Notes under the pieces: model-generated
Databases searched by the model: none
What the model was told of the DNA's origin: nothing
The model's input: only the letters and a program-made list of their open reading frames with translations
NCBI GenBank assembly: GCA_016703895.1
Contig: JADJBE010000015.1
Coordinates: 1-37,205 of the forward strand
Reading direction: 5' to 3'
DNA length: 37,205 bases
Source: Pseudomonadota bacterium
Lineage (GTDB): Bacteria; Pseudomonadota; Gammaproteobacteria; Steroidobacterales; Steroidobacteraceae
Position numbers and translations under genes: made by a program
Shown here: piece after piece, positions 1 to 8,279 of the stretch
Layout of the letters: each line of letters starts with the position of its first letter
Numbering within the stretch: position 1 is the stretch's first letter

Positions 1-936
1 GAAGCGGTCGAAGTCCCACTGCATATCGAGCGTGCCGCGTTTCGTCTCGCCGTCCCAGCCGAACGCGTCCGGCGATACAGCAATAATGCCATCGGACGCA
101 ACCGCCGGCACTTCACCGCAATAGTAGCCAGCGCCACCCTCGACAAAGCCGCAGTTGTTAGGTACGACAGAGTTGGCGCGGTTCTGGCCGAAAGTATCGT
201 TGTAGAACCCCGTCAATGTAATCGAGCTGGTATCGCTCGGCTCAAAACGCAAGGTCGCCAACACGCTCTTATCGACGGAGCCACCCAGCGGCTCGCCAGC
301 GGCCAACGGACCCGCATTGCGGTAGGTGCCGTTGTTGTCATCGTACGCAAAGGCCAGCCGGCCCGACACGCGGTCACTGAAGGGACCGCTGATGATCGCC
401 AGGGCGCGACGAAGATCGTCGCTGCCCATGGTGCCTTCGAGACGGCCCGAGAATTCTTTGCTGGGCTTGCGCGTGATGTAGTTGATGGCACCGGCGAACG
501 TATTGCGCCCGTAGAGCGCGCTCTGTGGGCCCTTGATCACTTCGACGCGCTCGAGATCGAGCATGCCGACATTCTGCACCGCACGACCCGACACGAAGGC
601 GCCGTCGATAAAGATACCGACGCTGTTGTCGAAGCCGCGGGTGTCGATAATGCCGATACCGCGCAGTACGGGGGCTGCGATACGGCCGGTTTCACCCGAG
701 CTGAACGTCATGTTGGACGTAAAGTTCGACAGGTCGTCGATGTCCTGAATTGCGGCGCGCTCCAGCGTCTCCGCGGAGAACGCGGAGATCGACACCGGCG
801 CATCCTGCAGGCGCTCTTCGACGCGGCGAGCCGTCACGACAATTTCATTGATCCCCACTGTTTGTTCCTGCGCGTAAACGGCAGAACTCAAACAAGCGAG
901 CGCTAAAGCGGAATAACGAACGAACTTAACTGGCAC
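1..936 (-). CDS. TonB-dependent receptor, N-terminal part (partial)
   Basis: Outer-membrane receptor that would import a bulky or scarce substrate using TonB/ExbBD energy. The frame is open from a GTG at 936 to the left edge (312 codons), so the beta-barrel is mostly missing. Seen: a signal peptide (about residues 1-22, ending AVYA before QE), a TonB box-like EIVVTAR at 31-37, then a plug domain with QDAPVSISAF (45-54), LRGIGI (91-96) and GPQSALYGRNT (137-147). GTG was chosen because a GGGGG stretch lies just upstream and a signal peptide follows directly. It is divergent from the methyltransferase operon, which suggests the operon handles its ligand, but the ligand cannot be read from the plug. 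The style matches receptors common in Sphingomonas- and Steroidobacter-like genomes (family knowledge). Confidence 0.93.
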   Translation of the reverse strand, partial: MPVKFVRYSALALACLSSAVYAQEQTVGINEIVVTARRVEERLQDAPVSISAFSAETLERAAIQDIDDLSNFTSNMTFSSGETGRIAAPVLRGIGIIDTRGFDNSVGIFIDGAFVSGRAVQNVGMLDLERVEVIKGPQSALYGRNTFAGAINYITRKPSKEFSGRLEGTMGSDDLRRALAIISGPFSDRVSGRLAFAYDDNNGTYRNAGPLAAGEPLGGSVDKSVLATLRFEPSDTSSITLTGFYNDTFGQNRANSVVPNNCGFVEGGAGYYCGEVPAVASDGIIAVSPDAFGWDGETKRGTLDMQWDFDRF

Positions 937-982
937 AGTGCCCCCTAGCCAACCGGCGAAATGAATCGAGACATCGCGCCGG

Positions 983-1011
983 AATGTAAAGCAACTTGCA
1001 CACGTTTGCAA
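983..1011 (-). promoter_or_regulatory. Predicted sigma70 promoter of the TonB receptor gene
   Basis: On the minus strand, TTGCAA (1011-1006) and TACATT (988-983) are separated by exactly 17 bp and lie about 50 bp upstream of the GTG start at 936. Both hexamers are four-of-six-type matches, and the position suits a 5' leader of roughly 40 nt. This is a prediction from spacing and sequence only. Confidence 0.5.
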
Positions 1012-1018
1012 CGCGTGT
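1000..1018. promoter_or_regulatory. Inverted repeat, candidate operator over the receptor -35
   Basis: Perfect 5-bp outer arms ACACG and CGTGT flank a 9-bp centre that contains TTTGCAA. The repeat overlaps the predicted -35 of the receptor promoter and lies about 120 bp upstream of the divergent methyltransferase operon, whose last gene encodes a LacI-type repressor. LacI-family operators are often palindromes with a central CG or AACGTT-like core. This one is imperfect, so assigning it to that repressor is inference. Confidence 0.35.
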
Positions 1019-1137
1019 ATGACCCTTTAACAGCATGGACACGGGACTAATGGTTGGCCTATGCTCACGTGTGCAACTACCACGCACGGGACGCCAGCTT
1101 GAGAACCCGGGCGCAGCTTTCGACACGGGAGATCCAC

Positions 1138-2232
1138 ATGAGCATCAGTGACCCTCTTTATGTCCGCGGCAAGATCGCGGGCGTCTACCCTTCCCTATCC
1201 AGCCGGCGCGATGAAGCCTATATCGAGTTCGTGGAGGACGCCCGCAATGCGCTGCTGCACGGCCAGCAGGCACCGATCGCGGCCTACAGCCGCGACCTGC
1301 TGAAGAAAGCCGGCGCGAGCATGACGCCAGACAAGGCCTCATGCGATGCCGCCGAGAAGATCCTCATGCAGGATCCGGCGCTCAAGACTTACTACCGCGT
1401 CAAGCGCAGCCTGCAGGAGTCATTCTGGAATGGCATCCGCAGCTCGTTCAACATGCGTCGCGATGCGATTTTGGCGGCGATGGACGCAGCAGTCACAAAA
1501 GGGCCCGGCACGGTCACCCTTGATCCGGACATGCCGATGCCCGAGTACAGCCAGGCGCAGATTCATTTGCAACCTGGCGCCTATGCCTATGAGGAGCTAG
1601 GTGGTCTGTTCTACGATTACGGCCTCAAGGTGTTCATGGGCGGGGCCGCCGACAATGACAACCTGCCCAAGATGGTGGCGCGCATTGTACGTGTACCAGC
1701 CGACGGCAAAGTCACGCGCGTCCTGGATCTAGGTTGCAGCGCGGGTGCCACGACCACAGCCCTGAAGTTGGCACATCCCGACGCCGAGGTCACTGGCATC
1801 GATATCGCAGCGCCAATGGTTCGCTACGCGCATCTGCGTGCCGTCGAACAGAACATCGACGTGCACTTCAAGCAGATGAATGCCGAAAAAATGGCTTTCC
1901 CTGACAACCACTTCGACGCGGTGCTGTCGATGTTGCTGTTTCATGAGTTACCGCCGGAGGCGAGCCGTCGTGTGCTCGAAGAGTCGTTCCGCGTGCTGCG
2001 TCCCGGTGGCGCAATGACCATCCTGGATTTCACCAGTGTCGATGACCGCGATGTTTACAACATGTGGTTTGCGGAGATGGACTCCAAGGACAACGGCGAG
2101 CCGTTCCTGCCGCCGTTCGTGCGCTCGAATATCGAGAAAACGATCGCCGCGGTTGGCTTCAAGATGGAGCCATTCGATCCAAAGAACAGCCTGCGCACTG
2201 GCCGCGTCTGCATCAAGCCACTGCAGCAGTAA
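1138..2232 (+). CDS. Class I SAM-dependent methyltransferase
   Basis: A 364-residue protein whose C-terminal half is a Rossmann methyltransferase. Motif I is VLDLGCSAG (about 195-203), the acidic end of strand 2 is GIDIA (220-224), a motif II-like FDAVLSMLLFHE lies near 259-270, and FRVLRPGG near 284-291 is the usual post-motif segment. The first ~170 residues are helical and not recognised; they probably form a substrate-binding cap. The ATG at 1138 was preferred over upstream alternatives because GGGAGA lies 5-6 bases before it. It is first in a plus-strand operon and 14 bases before the next gene. Substrate unknown; the operon contains a transporter and a redox protein, so it may modify a small molecule. 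It could also act in quinone or lipid methylation, but no signature for those was seen. Confidence 0.9.
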   Translation: MSISDPLYVRGKIAGVYPSLSSRRDEAYIEFVEDARNALLHGQQAPIAAYSRDLLKKAGASMTPDKASCDAAEKILMQDPALKTYYRVKRSLQESFWNGIRSSFNMRRDAILAAMDAAVTKGPGTVTLDPDMPMPEYSQAQIHLQPGAYAYEELGGLFYDYGLKVFMGGAADNDNLPKMVARIVRVPADGKVTRVLDLGCSAGATTTALKLAHPDAEVTGIDIAAPMVRYAHLRAVEQNIDVHFKQMNAEKMAFPDNHFDAVLSMLLFHELPPEASRRVLEESFRVLRPGGAMTILDFTSVDDRDVYNMWFAEMDSKDNGEPFLPPFVRSNIEKTIAAVGFKMEPFDPKNSLRTGRVCIKPLQQ

Positions 2233-2246
2233 AGGGAGCTACTACA

Positions 2247-2594
2247 ATGTCCAAGAAAAATGGCGCTGACGAATTGGCGTATGTGCGGGACCTGCCAGGT
2301 TTCAAACCCAACAATCCGACTTATTTCGAGCAGGAAGCGATCGATCATCTGATCGGCATTGTGCTTGAGCTCGGTGGCGAGCTGTGGACGCTGCGTGACC
2401 GGATGGCCTATATGGAAGAGCTGCTGCGGGACAGCGGCTCCAAAGTGCTGGAGAAGCTCGACGCCGGTCGGCCGTCGGATGCACTGCAGGCCAAGCTTTC
2501 GGCGGAACGCAAAGAGTTCATCTCACGCGTCTACAGCAGACTCTACTCCCGCTACGGCGGCGACAAGGCGCAGCACACCACTGCGCCCATGTAA
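2247..2594 (+). CDS. Hypothetical 115-residue protein of the methyltransferase operon
   Basis: A small soluble protein I do not recognise. It has no signal peptide or membrane segment. The middle (about residues 30-70) reads as an amphipathic helix rich in Leu and Glu (HLIGIVLELGGELWTLRDR, then MAYMEELLRDS), and the C-terminal part is basic and helical. It starts 14 bases after the methyltransferase stop, with AAAGGGAG upstream of the ATG at 2247, and is followed 27 bases later by the transporter. The tight spacing suggests it works with the methyltransferase, possibly as a subunit or accessory factor. That is inference from position only. Confidence 0.82.
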   Translation: MSKKNGADELAYVRDLPGFKPNNPTYFEQEAIDHLIGIVLELGGELWTLRDRMAYMEELLRDSGSKVLEKLDAGRPSDALQAKLSAERKEFISRVYSRLYSRYGGDKAQHTTAPM

Positions 2595-2621
2595 CAGCGC
2601 CTGCCGGCGCGCGTACAACGG

Positions 2622-4082
2622 ATGCGAGATCGCGTACTCAAGATTCCGACCAAGATGGCCTACGGGGTGGGCCAGGTCGCCGAATCAATCAAGTCGAACT
2701 CGTTTGAGTTCTTCCTGCTCTTCTACTACGTGCAGGTGCTGCATCTCGAGCCGGCGAAAGCCGGTCTCGCGTTGTTTCTTGCGTTGGTAGTCGATGCGAT
2801 TACGGATCCGTTGTTAGGCAGCATATCGGATGGCGTCCGCACCCGCTGGGGCAGGCGCCATCCGTATATCTATGCCGCGGCAGTGCCGTTCGCCATTGGC
2901 CTGTGGTTGTTGTTCTCGCCGCCTGCCACGCTGTCGGGCTGGACACTGTTCGCGTGGCTCACCTTCTTTGCGATTGCCGTCCGCACGGTCATGACATTTT
3001 TCATCGTGCCCTACTACGCACTGGGCGCCGAACTCACGGACAATCAACGCGAACGCTCCGCCATCGTCGCCTACCGGAACATGTTCTCCTTCCTCGGCTC
3101 GATCGCGGTTACCGCCGCAGCTTTTCAGATCTTCTTCAAAGCGTCGGCGGAGTTTCCGCAGGGGCAACTGAACCCAGCAGCCTACCCCTCTTTCGCGCTC
3201 GCTTTCGGTATTGCGGGCATGGTGGTCATCCTGATCTGTGCGCGTGGTACGCAGAGCCAAATCCCCTATCTGCATCCCGTCGGCACCGGTGCAAGGATCA
3301 CCGACGTACGCGCCTATCTGGCGCAGCTCAAGGGCATGTTGAGTAACCCGTCGTTTCTGGCGTTCTTTCTCGTCTCAGTGATGTTCTTCATCATTCTGGG
3401 CACGCAGCGGACGCTGGCGCTGCATATGAATACCTACTTCTGGGAGCTCTCCACGAAGAACATCCAGTTCATGCTGTATGCGCTGTTCGGCGGCACGGTG
3501 ATTTTTATCCCGTTCGCCAAATACATCATCGACAGACTCGACAAGAAGCGCTCAATGTACGTCGGCCTGATCTTGCTGCTGGCAGCATTCGTTTTGCCGA
3601 CATCGCTACGGCTGCTGGGCCTGTTTCCGGAGAACAGCAGTCCACTATGCTTACCATTTCTGCTGGCGGCACAGTTTTTTGCCGGTATCTGCGTCGGCTT
3701 GCTAGTCGTAACCACTGGTGCGATCGTGGCCGACATCGCCGATGACCATGAATGGCGCACTGGCAAGCGGCAGGAAGGCGCCCTGTTCGGCTTCTTCAAT
3801 TTCGCTAACAAGGCGACCTCGGGGGTCGGTCATCTGGTTGCGGGGGTAGCGTTATCGTTGATCTCATTTCCGACCGGTCGCACGGTACGTCCCGGTGAGG
3901 TGGCGCAGGACGTGCTCAACCACCTTGGTTGGGTCTATGGCCCTGGCGTGTTTTTGTTCGGCGTCCTGAGCGTCTATGTGTTCTCCTTTTACCGCATCAC
4001 GCGCGACAGCCACGCCAAGACAATGGACGACCTGGTTGCCCGGCGACTGGCAGCACAAACTAACACAGAGAGCGCGATATGA
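2622..4082 (+). CDS. GPH/MelB-type major facilitator transporter
   Basis: A 486-residue inner-membrane transporter with about 12 hydrophobic segments. The N-terminal half carries the glycoside-pentoside-hexuronide (MFS_2, MelB-like) signature: GVGQVAESIKSN near the start, VVDAITDPLLGSISDGVRTRWGRRHPY around residues 66-92 in two adjoining motifs, and YYALGAELTDNQRERSAIVAYRN near 128-150. The Asp residues in the DAITDP segment are the cation-coupling positions in MelB. The family usually takes up glycosides by Na+ or H+ symport, but members in TonB-receptor loci of oligotrophic Gram-negatives import varied compounds. Its place downstream of a divergent TonB receptor suggests it carries the same substrate across the inner membrane. 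Its stop overlaps the next start (ATGA). Confidence 0.9.
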   Translation: MRDRVLKIPTKMAYGVGQVAESIKSNSFEFFLLFYYVQVLHLEPAKAGLALFLALVVDAITDPLLGSISDGVRTRWGRRHPYIYAAAVPFAIGLWLLFSPPATLSGWTLFAWLTFFAIAVRTVMTFFIVPYYALGAELTDNQRERSAIVAYRNMFSFLGSIAVTAAAFQIFFKASAEFPQGQLNPAAYPSFALAFGIAGMVVILICARGTQSQIPYLHPVGTGARITDVRAYLAQLKGMLSNPSFLAFFLVSVMFFIILGTQRTLALHMNTYFWELSTKNIQFMLYALFGGTVIFIPFAKYIIDRLDKKRSMYVGLILLLAAFVLPTSLRLLGLFPENSSPLCLPFLLAAQFFAGICVGLLVVTTGAIVADIADDHEWRTGKRQEGALFGFFNFANKATSGVGHLVAGVALSLISFPTGRTVRPGEVAQDVLNHLGWVYGPGVFLFGVLSVYVFSFYRITRDSHAKTMDDLVARRLAAQTNTESAI

Positions 4083-4624
4083 GTTTGAATTCGACGATGC
4101 GCGGCTATGGCGCCATGGCAAGACTGCTGCATTGGGGCGTAGCACTGTTGGTCGCGACGCAGATAGTCATCGCACTACGCGCCTGGAAGCTGCCGCTGGG
4201 CAACGACAAATTCGCACTTCTGTTGCAGCATCGCTCGTTAGGGCTGACGATTTTCACGCTGATCGTAATTCGTCTCGGTTGGCGCTGGGCCAATGGTGTG
4301 CCCACCCTGCCCGACAGCGTCGGTGCCGCTGCTCGCGCTTTGGCGCGTTTCAATCAGTACTTGCTGTACGCGCTGCTGCTGCTATTGCCATTGTCCGGAC
4401 TCATCATGTCTCAGTCGGCGGGGACTGTCGTTAGCTGGTTTGGCCTGTTCAATATTCCGAACTTAGTGGCAGCCGATGAAGCGCTGTTAAAGCAGATGAA
4501 GCTTGTCCATCTATTGCTGAATACGGTTTTGTTTGCCGGTATTGCGTTACACCTGGTGGGCGCCCTGCGGCATTGGTTATGGCTGAAGGACGGCGTCTTT
4601 CAACGCATGTTGACCGGCCGTTAG
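4079..4624 (+). CDS. Cytochrome b561 family protein
   Basis: A 181-residue four-helix membrane cytochrome of the bacterial b561 (CybB) type, which moves electrons between quinol and a periplasmic or membrane partner. Histidines suitable as haem ligands are seen at H18 (RLLHW), H51 (LLQHRS), H144 (KLVHLL) and H158 (ALHLVG), in four hydrophobic segments. It starts inside the transporter stop codon (ATGA overlap, 4079-4082), so translation is probably coupled. With the secreted reductase-like protein that follows, it may form a redox step of the operon. That partnership is inferred from order only. Confidence 0.9.
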   Translation: MSLNSTMRGYGAMARLLHWGVALLVATQIVIALRAWKLPLGNDKFALLLQHRSLGLTIFTLIVIRLGWRWANGVPTLPDSVGAAARALARFNQYLLYALLLLLPLSGLIMSQSAGTVVSWFGLFNIPNLVAADEALLKQMKLVHLLLNTVLFAGIALHLVGALRHWLWLKDGVFQRMLTGR

Positions 4625-4649
4625 TGTCACTTACAGAGGGGACAAACAA

Positions 4650-5816
4650 ATGAGACTTGGAAAAATACTGACCGGCCTGGTGCTGGCTGTAAGCTTGCTT
4701 GGCGCGGGCCAGATGGCCAACGCATCGCCAGAGTCGGACGCGATTGCCACGGTGCAGCGCTTCGCAACGGCGATGCAAACCGCCGATGGCGCCGCTTTCG
4801 ACGATCTGTTCAGCCGCGGTAACGATGTGACCGCGATCGAGAATGGCGTCATCAACACCGATCGCGCCAAGATCGTTGCGACACTGTCAAAAGAAGTGGG
4901 CGAGCGAAAAGGTCTCAAGTTCGAGCTCATCGACCCGCGCGCCGCCCGTAGTGGCAATGCGGTCTGGGTGGTATTCGGCTACCAGGTCTCGATGGACGCC
5001 GGTGAGCGCAAAATGGAGTTGACCGGTGCCGGCACTGCTGTCACGCGCAAGGAAAGCGGCAAATACCGCATTGCGCACCTACAGATGGGCCACAAGCCTG
5101 CCGCGCGCAAGGCCGCAGCCGCCACCGCGCGCGACGGCCTGGTACTCGTCGTGGGTGCCACCGGCCGCAGTGGCCCAGCCATGCTAGCTGCACTCAAAGC
5201 GGAGGGCTACACAAAGATCCGCGCATTGGTGCGCGACGTAGACAAGGCCAAGGAAAAGCTCGGCAGTGAGATCGAGTTCGTGCAAGCTGACGTGCGTGAC
5301 ATGGCGAGCCTCGACAAGGCCATGACAGGCGTCAAGTATGTCGTCTCGGCGCTGGGCTCGAATACGTTCAACGATCCGACTAACAGTCCCGAGTTCGTCG
5401 ACTACGAAGGCGTACGCAATCTGGCCCTGGCCGCGAAGAAAGCGAACGTCGAACAGTTCGTGCAAGTCTCATCGCTCGGCATCTCGCGCGCCAAAGAGCA
5501 CCCGCTCAATCGCTTTGGTCGCGTCATGGAATGGAAGGCCAAGGGCGAAGAAGCGCTGCGTACCAGTGGTGTGCCTTATACCTTGGTGCGCGCTGGCGGA
5601 CTTGGGGATACGGCTGGCGGTGAAGCAACCGTTGTCGCGCTGCAGGGCGACAATCTGATCACTGGCCAGATTCCGCGCGCCGATGTTGCCACGGTGTGCG
5701 TCAAAGCACTGGGCGACCCCGCATCACGCGGCAAGACGCTAGAAGTCGTGTCAGGTGGCAAAGGCGGCAAGGTGGATTGGGCGACGTTCTTCAGCGGACT
5801 CAAGTCGGACGCCTGA
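4650..5816 (+). CDS. Secreted SnoaL-like/DUF4440-like plus NmrA-like NAD(P)-binding fusion
   Basis: A 388-residue two-domain protein. Residues 1-25 form a Sec-type signal peptide (basic start, leucine-rich core, then QMANA). Residues ~28-148 resemble a cone-shaped SnoaL/NTF2-like domain (DUF4440-like, with FATAMQTADGAAFDDLFS). An Ala/Lys/Arg linker (~150-162) leads to a Rossmann NAD(P)-binding domain of the atypical SDR/NmrA type, with GATGRSG at 169-175, ADVRD near 213-217 and a VQVSSLG strand near 271-277. The C-terminal part lacks an obvious YxxxK pair, as is usual for NmrA-like proteins. It lies 25 bases after cytochrome b561, with AGAGGGG upstream of the ATG. An exported Rossmann domain of this type is unusual, so the start codon and signal peptide deserve a check. 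Confidence 0.85.
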   Translation: MRLGKILTGLVLAVSLLGAGQMANASPESDAIATVQRFATAMQTADGAAFDDLFSRGNDVTAIENGVINTDRAKIVATLSKEVGERKGLKFELIDPRAARSGNAVWVVFGYQVSMDAGERKMELTGAGTAVTRKESGKYRIAHLQMGHKPAARKAAAATARDGLVLVVGATGRSGPAMLAALKAEGYTKIRALVRDVDKAKEKLGSEIEFVQADVRDMASLDKAMTGVKYVVSALGSNTFNDPTNSPEFVDYEGVRNLALAAKKANVEQFVQVSSLGISRAKEHPLNRFGRVMEWKAKGEEALRTSGVPYTLVRAGGLGDTAGGEATVVALQGDNLITGQIPRADVATVCVKALGDPASRGKTLEVVSGGKGGKVDWATFFSGLKSDA

Positions 5817-5844
5817 GGCAGGCGCGCACAAGCGGACTACTACG

Positions 5845-6963
5845 ATGCCTGCAAAGAAGACCCGTGCCCGCCGGCCCGCGACGCGCTCGCGAGTGCCGCT
5901 GGCAGGCGCACGCGTACCCGGAGGCTTACGGGACGGCGAGCGGGTGCTGATCACGTCGCATGATGTGGCGGCACTCGCAGGTGTCTCGCGATCGGCTGTC
6001 TCACGGACGTTCACGCCTGCGGCGAGCGTGTCGGATGCCACGCGCCGCAAAGTGCAGCGTGCCGCAGCGCAGTTGGGCTACCAACCGAACGTCATCGCGC
6101 GTAGTCTGATCACACGTCAATCGCGCCTGATCGGCTTGATCATGGGCGAGTGGGAGAACCCATTCTACGCCGCGATGTTGCGCCAGTTCAGCGAGAAACT
6201 GCAGGCGCGTGATTATCGCGTGATGCTACTTGCGGGCAGTTCTGAAAAGGACGTCGATGACTCGGTGCGCCTGCTGCGCCAGTATCAAGTGGACGGCATC
6301 GTGCTCGTCTCGGCAGCACCGAGCGAGGAACTCGCCGCCGAGTGCGCACGGGCAGGCGTACGGCTCGTACTGCTGAACCGCGAACGACAGGGGCTGCCGG
6401 CGACCAGTATCGTACTCGACAATGCTGGCATCGGTAGAGAACTGGCGGCCCTCCTACTCAACGTCGGTTATCAACGCTTTCTGCTGGTACGCGGGCGCGC
6501 CCAGTTGCGGGCCGGCATCGAGCGCCAGGACGGTTTCCGCAGTGTGCTCAACGCCCAGCGTCGCGGCCAGATCATTGGTGAGGGCACTGATCTAGTGGGC
6601 TACGCGGCTGGCAGACAGTTCATCCGCGAGTTTGTCGAAGCTGGCAAACAACCCGATGCCGTGGTGTGCTCCTCGGATCTCACAGCGCTTGGCGTACTCG
6701 ATGGCTTGCGCATCGATCTCGGCCAGCGCGTCCCCGACGACATCGCTGTCGTCGGATTCGGCGATATTCCCGCTGCGTCCTGGGCCGCCAACGAGCTCAC
6801 GACTGTCGCCCTACCGCTCGACGGCATGATCGACGCAGCACTCAGTGACATGTTTGACGACAGCGGCGCCGATCGGCCGCGCCGCGTGGTGCTGCCCGGT
6901 CGAATCATCGAGCGATCGACTACTCGGACCGTAGCCTCGATCCAAGCAGCGCCTAGTCGGTAG
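5845..6963 (+). CDS. LacI-family transcriptional regulator
   Basis: A 372-residue one-component regulator. After a basic ~33-residue N-terminal extension, a LacI helix-turn-helix spans about 36-57 (ITSHDVAALAGVSRSAVSRT), followed by the hinge-helix region YQPNVIARSL (79-88). The rest is a periplasmic-binding-protein-like sensor domain with LIGLIMGEWENPFYA near 95-109 and the typical end VPDDIAVVGFGD. The ATG at 5845 begins the extension; a longer reading would run back into the previous gene. It closes the operon 28 bases after the fusion gene and probably controls this operon and the divergent receptor. Ligand unknown. Confidence 0.93.
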   Translation: MPAKKTRARRPATRSRVPLAGARVPGGLRDGERVLITSHDVAALAGVSRSAVSRTFTPAASVSDATRRKVQRAAAQLGYQPNVIARSLITRQSRLIGLIMGEWENPFYAAMLRQFSEKLQARDYRVMLLAGSSEKDVDDSVRLLRQYQVDGIVLVSAAPSEELAAECARAGVRLVLLNRERQGLPATSIVLDNAGIGRELAALLLNVGYQRFLLVRGRAQLRAGIERQDGFRSVLNAQRRGQIIGEGTDLVGYAAGRQFIREFVEAGKQPDAVVCSSDLTALGVLDGLRIDLGQRVPDDIAVVGFGDIPAASWAANELTTVALPLDGMIDAALSDMFDDSGADRPRRVVLPGRIIERSTTRTVASIQAAPSR

Positions 6964-7031
6964 CCCGTGGCGACGCACATCCCCCAGAGCTGGAGCGGCG
7001 CTCCGGCGAGCCCACCTCGCGCGCTAGCAGC

Positions 7032-8279
7032 GTGGCAGCGGACACCCCGCCGGACAGCCCGCCCGGAACCTGGACGGCGCTAGAGCACAAGGTTTTTCGC
7101 CGTTTCTGGATCTTCTCGTTCTTCGCTTTCATCGGTGCGTCTTTGCAGAATGTGGGCGCAGCCTGGCTGATGGTGGATCTCGGTGGTACACCGCTGCAAG
7201 TGAGTCTCGTGCAGGGCATCATGAGTCTGTCCGTGGTGCTGGTCGCGCTACCGTCCGGTGCAGTGGCCGACTTGTTTGATCGCCGTTACATCATGCTGGG
7301 CTCGCTCAGCGGCTTGATGCTCGCGACCGCCGGGACCGGCGCGCTTGCTCTCACCGGTCATTTGTCGCCGCAGTTGTTGCTGGCCTTGACGTTCGTGTTC
7401 GGCGCGTCGTCCTCGCTCATGACGCCGGCAATGCAATCGACAATTCCGGATCTTGTCAGCCGAGCGACATTGCCGAGCGCAGTGACCCTGAACGGCATGA
7501 CCTCGAGTGCGTCGCGGTCTGTCGGTCCTGCCTTCGCGGGAATTCTGATCAGTTTGCTGGGCGCCGGAATCACACTGATTACTAACGTTTTGGCTTTTGT
7601 CGGACTTTGGCTGGTCGTCGCAACGCTAGGGCAATCTCTCGCGGTCAACGCTCCGGCACAACAACGGCCCTCGATCGCCAGCGCGATTCGCGTTGGCCTG
7701 CGCTTCGCAGTGACGGACAGCCACTTTCGCCGTTTGCTCATTCGCACGCTTGCCTGCTTCGTGGGTGTCAGCGCGCTGCTCGGCTTGCTACCGAGTCTGG
7801 TGGCACAGCGCTTCGACGATGTCGGCGCGGCCGGCGCGCGGCATCTGGGTTGGTTTCTGAGTTGCTATGGCGTCGGATCGGTGCTCGGATCGCTCAGTAT
7901 CGCGCGCGTCTCGAGGCGTTTCAGTCGCGACAAGCTCATCCTCATGGGTACATTGGTGAGTGGCATTGCCATGCTGGCGATCGTCTACGGCGAGTCGTCG
8001 TCGGCCATGAGCGTCGCCATGTTCGCGGCCGGCATGAGTTGGGCCGTAGCGTTGACGTCAATCAATATCGAAGCGCAGCTGATACTCCCCAAGCCACTGC
8101 TCGCCCGCGGACTGTCGATCTCCTTGATGGCGCTCATGATCGCGTTGACAACGGGCAGCGTCATCTGGGGTGCGATCGCCACGCGCTGGTCGATCCCGGT
8201 TGCACTGACAGGCGCCGCAACGGTCACTATCATTGCAGCCATGGCGCAGTGGTTCTCCCGCAGCGCAACGTCTCGATGA
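7032..8279 (+). CDS. Major facilitator exporter (MFS_3/EntS-like)
   Basis: A 415-residue inner-membrane protein with about 12 hydrophobic segments. Family marks are FWIFSFFAFIGASLQNVGAAW near the start (residues ~19-40), the cytoplasmic loop motif GAVADLFDRRYIM (MFS motif A), and TLPSAVTLNGMTSSASRSVGPA in the middle. These are typical of the multidrug/enterobactin-exporter group (DHA3-like). No strong ribosome binding site is seen before the GTG at 7032, so the exact start is uncertain. It follows the LacI gene by 68 bases on the same strand and overlaps the next gene by ATGA. Substrate unknown; a link to the upstream operon is possible but not shown. Confidence 0.88.
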   Translation: MAADTPPDSPPGTWTALEHKVFRRFWIFSFFAFIGASLQNVGAAWLMVDLGGTPLQVSLVQGIMSLSVVLVALPSGAVADLFDRRYIMLGSLSGLMLATAGTGALALTGHLSPQLLLALTFVFGASSSLMTPAMQSTIPDLVSRATLPSAVTLNGMTSSASRSVGPAFAGILISLLGAGITLITNVLAFVGLWLVVATLGQSLAVNAPAQQRPSIASAIRVGLRFAVTDSHFRRLLIRTLACFVGVSALLGLLPSLVAQRFDDVGAAGARHLGWFLSCYGVGSVLGSLSIARVSRRFSRDKLILMGTLVSGIAMLAIVYGESSSAMSVAMFAAGMSWAVALTSINIEAQLILPKPLLARGLSISLMALMIALTTGSVIWGAIATRWSIPVALTGAATVTIIAAMAQWFSRSATSR

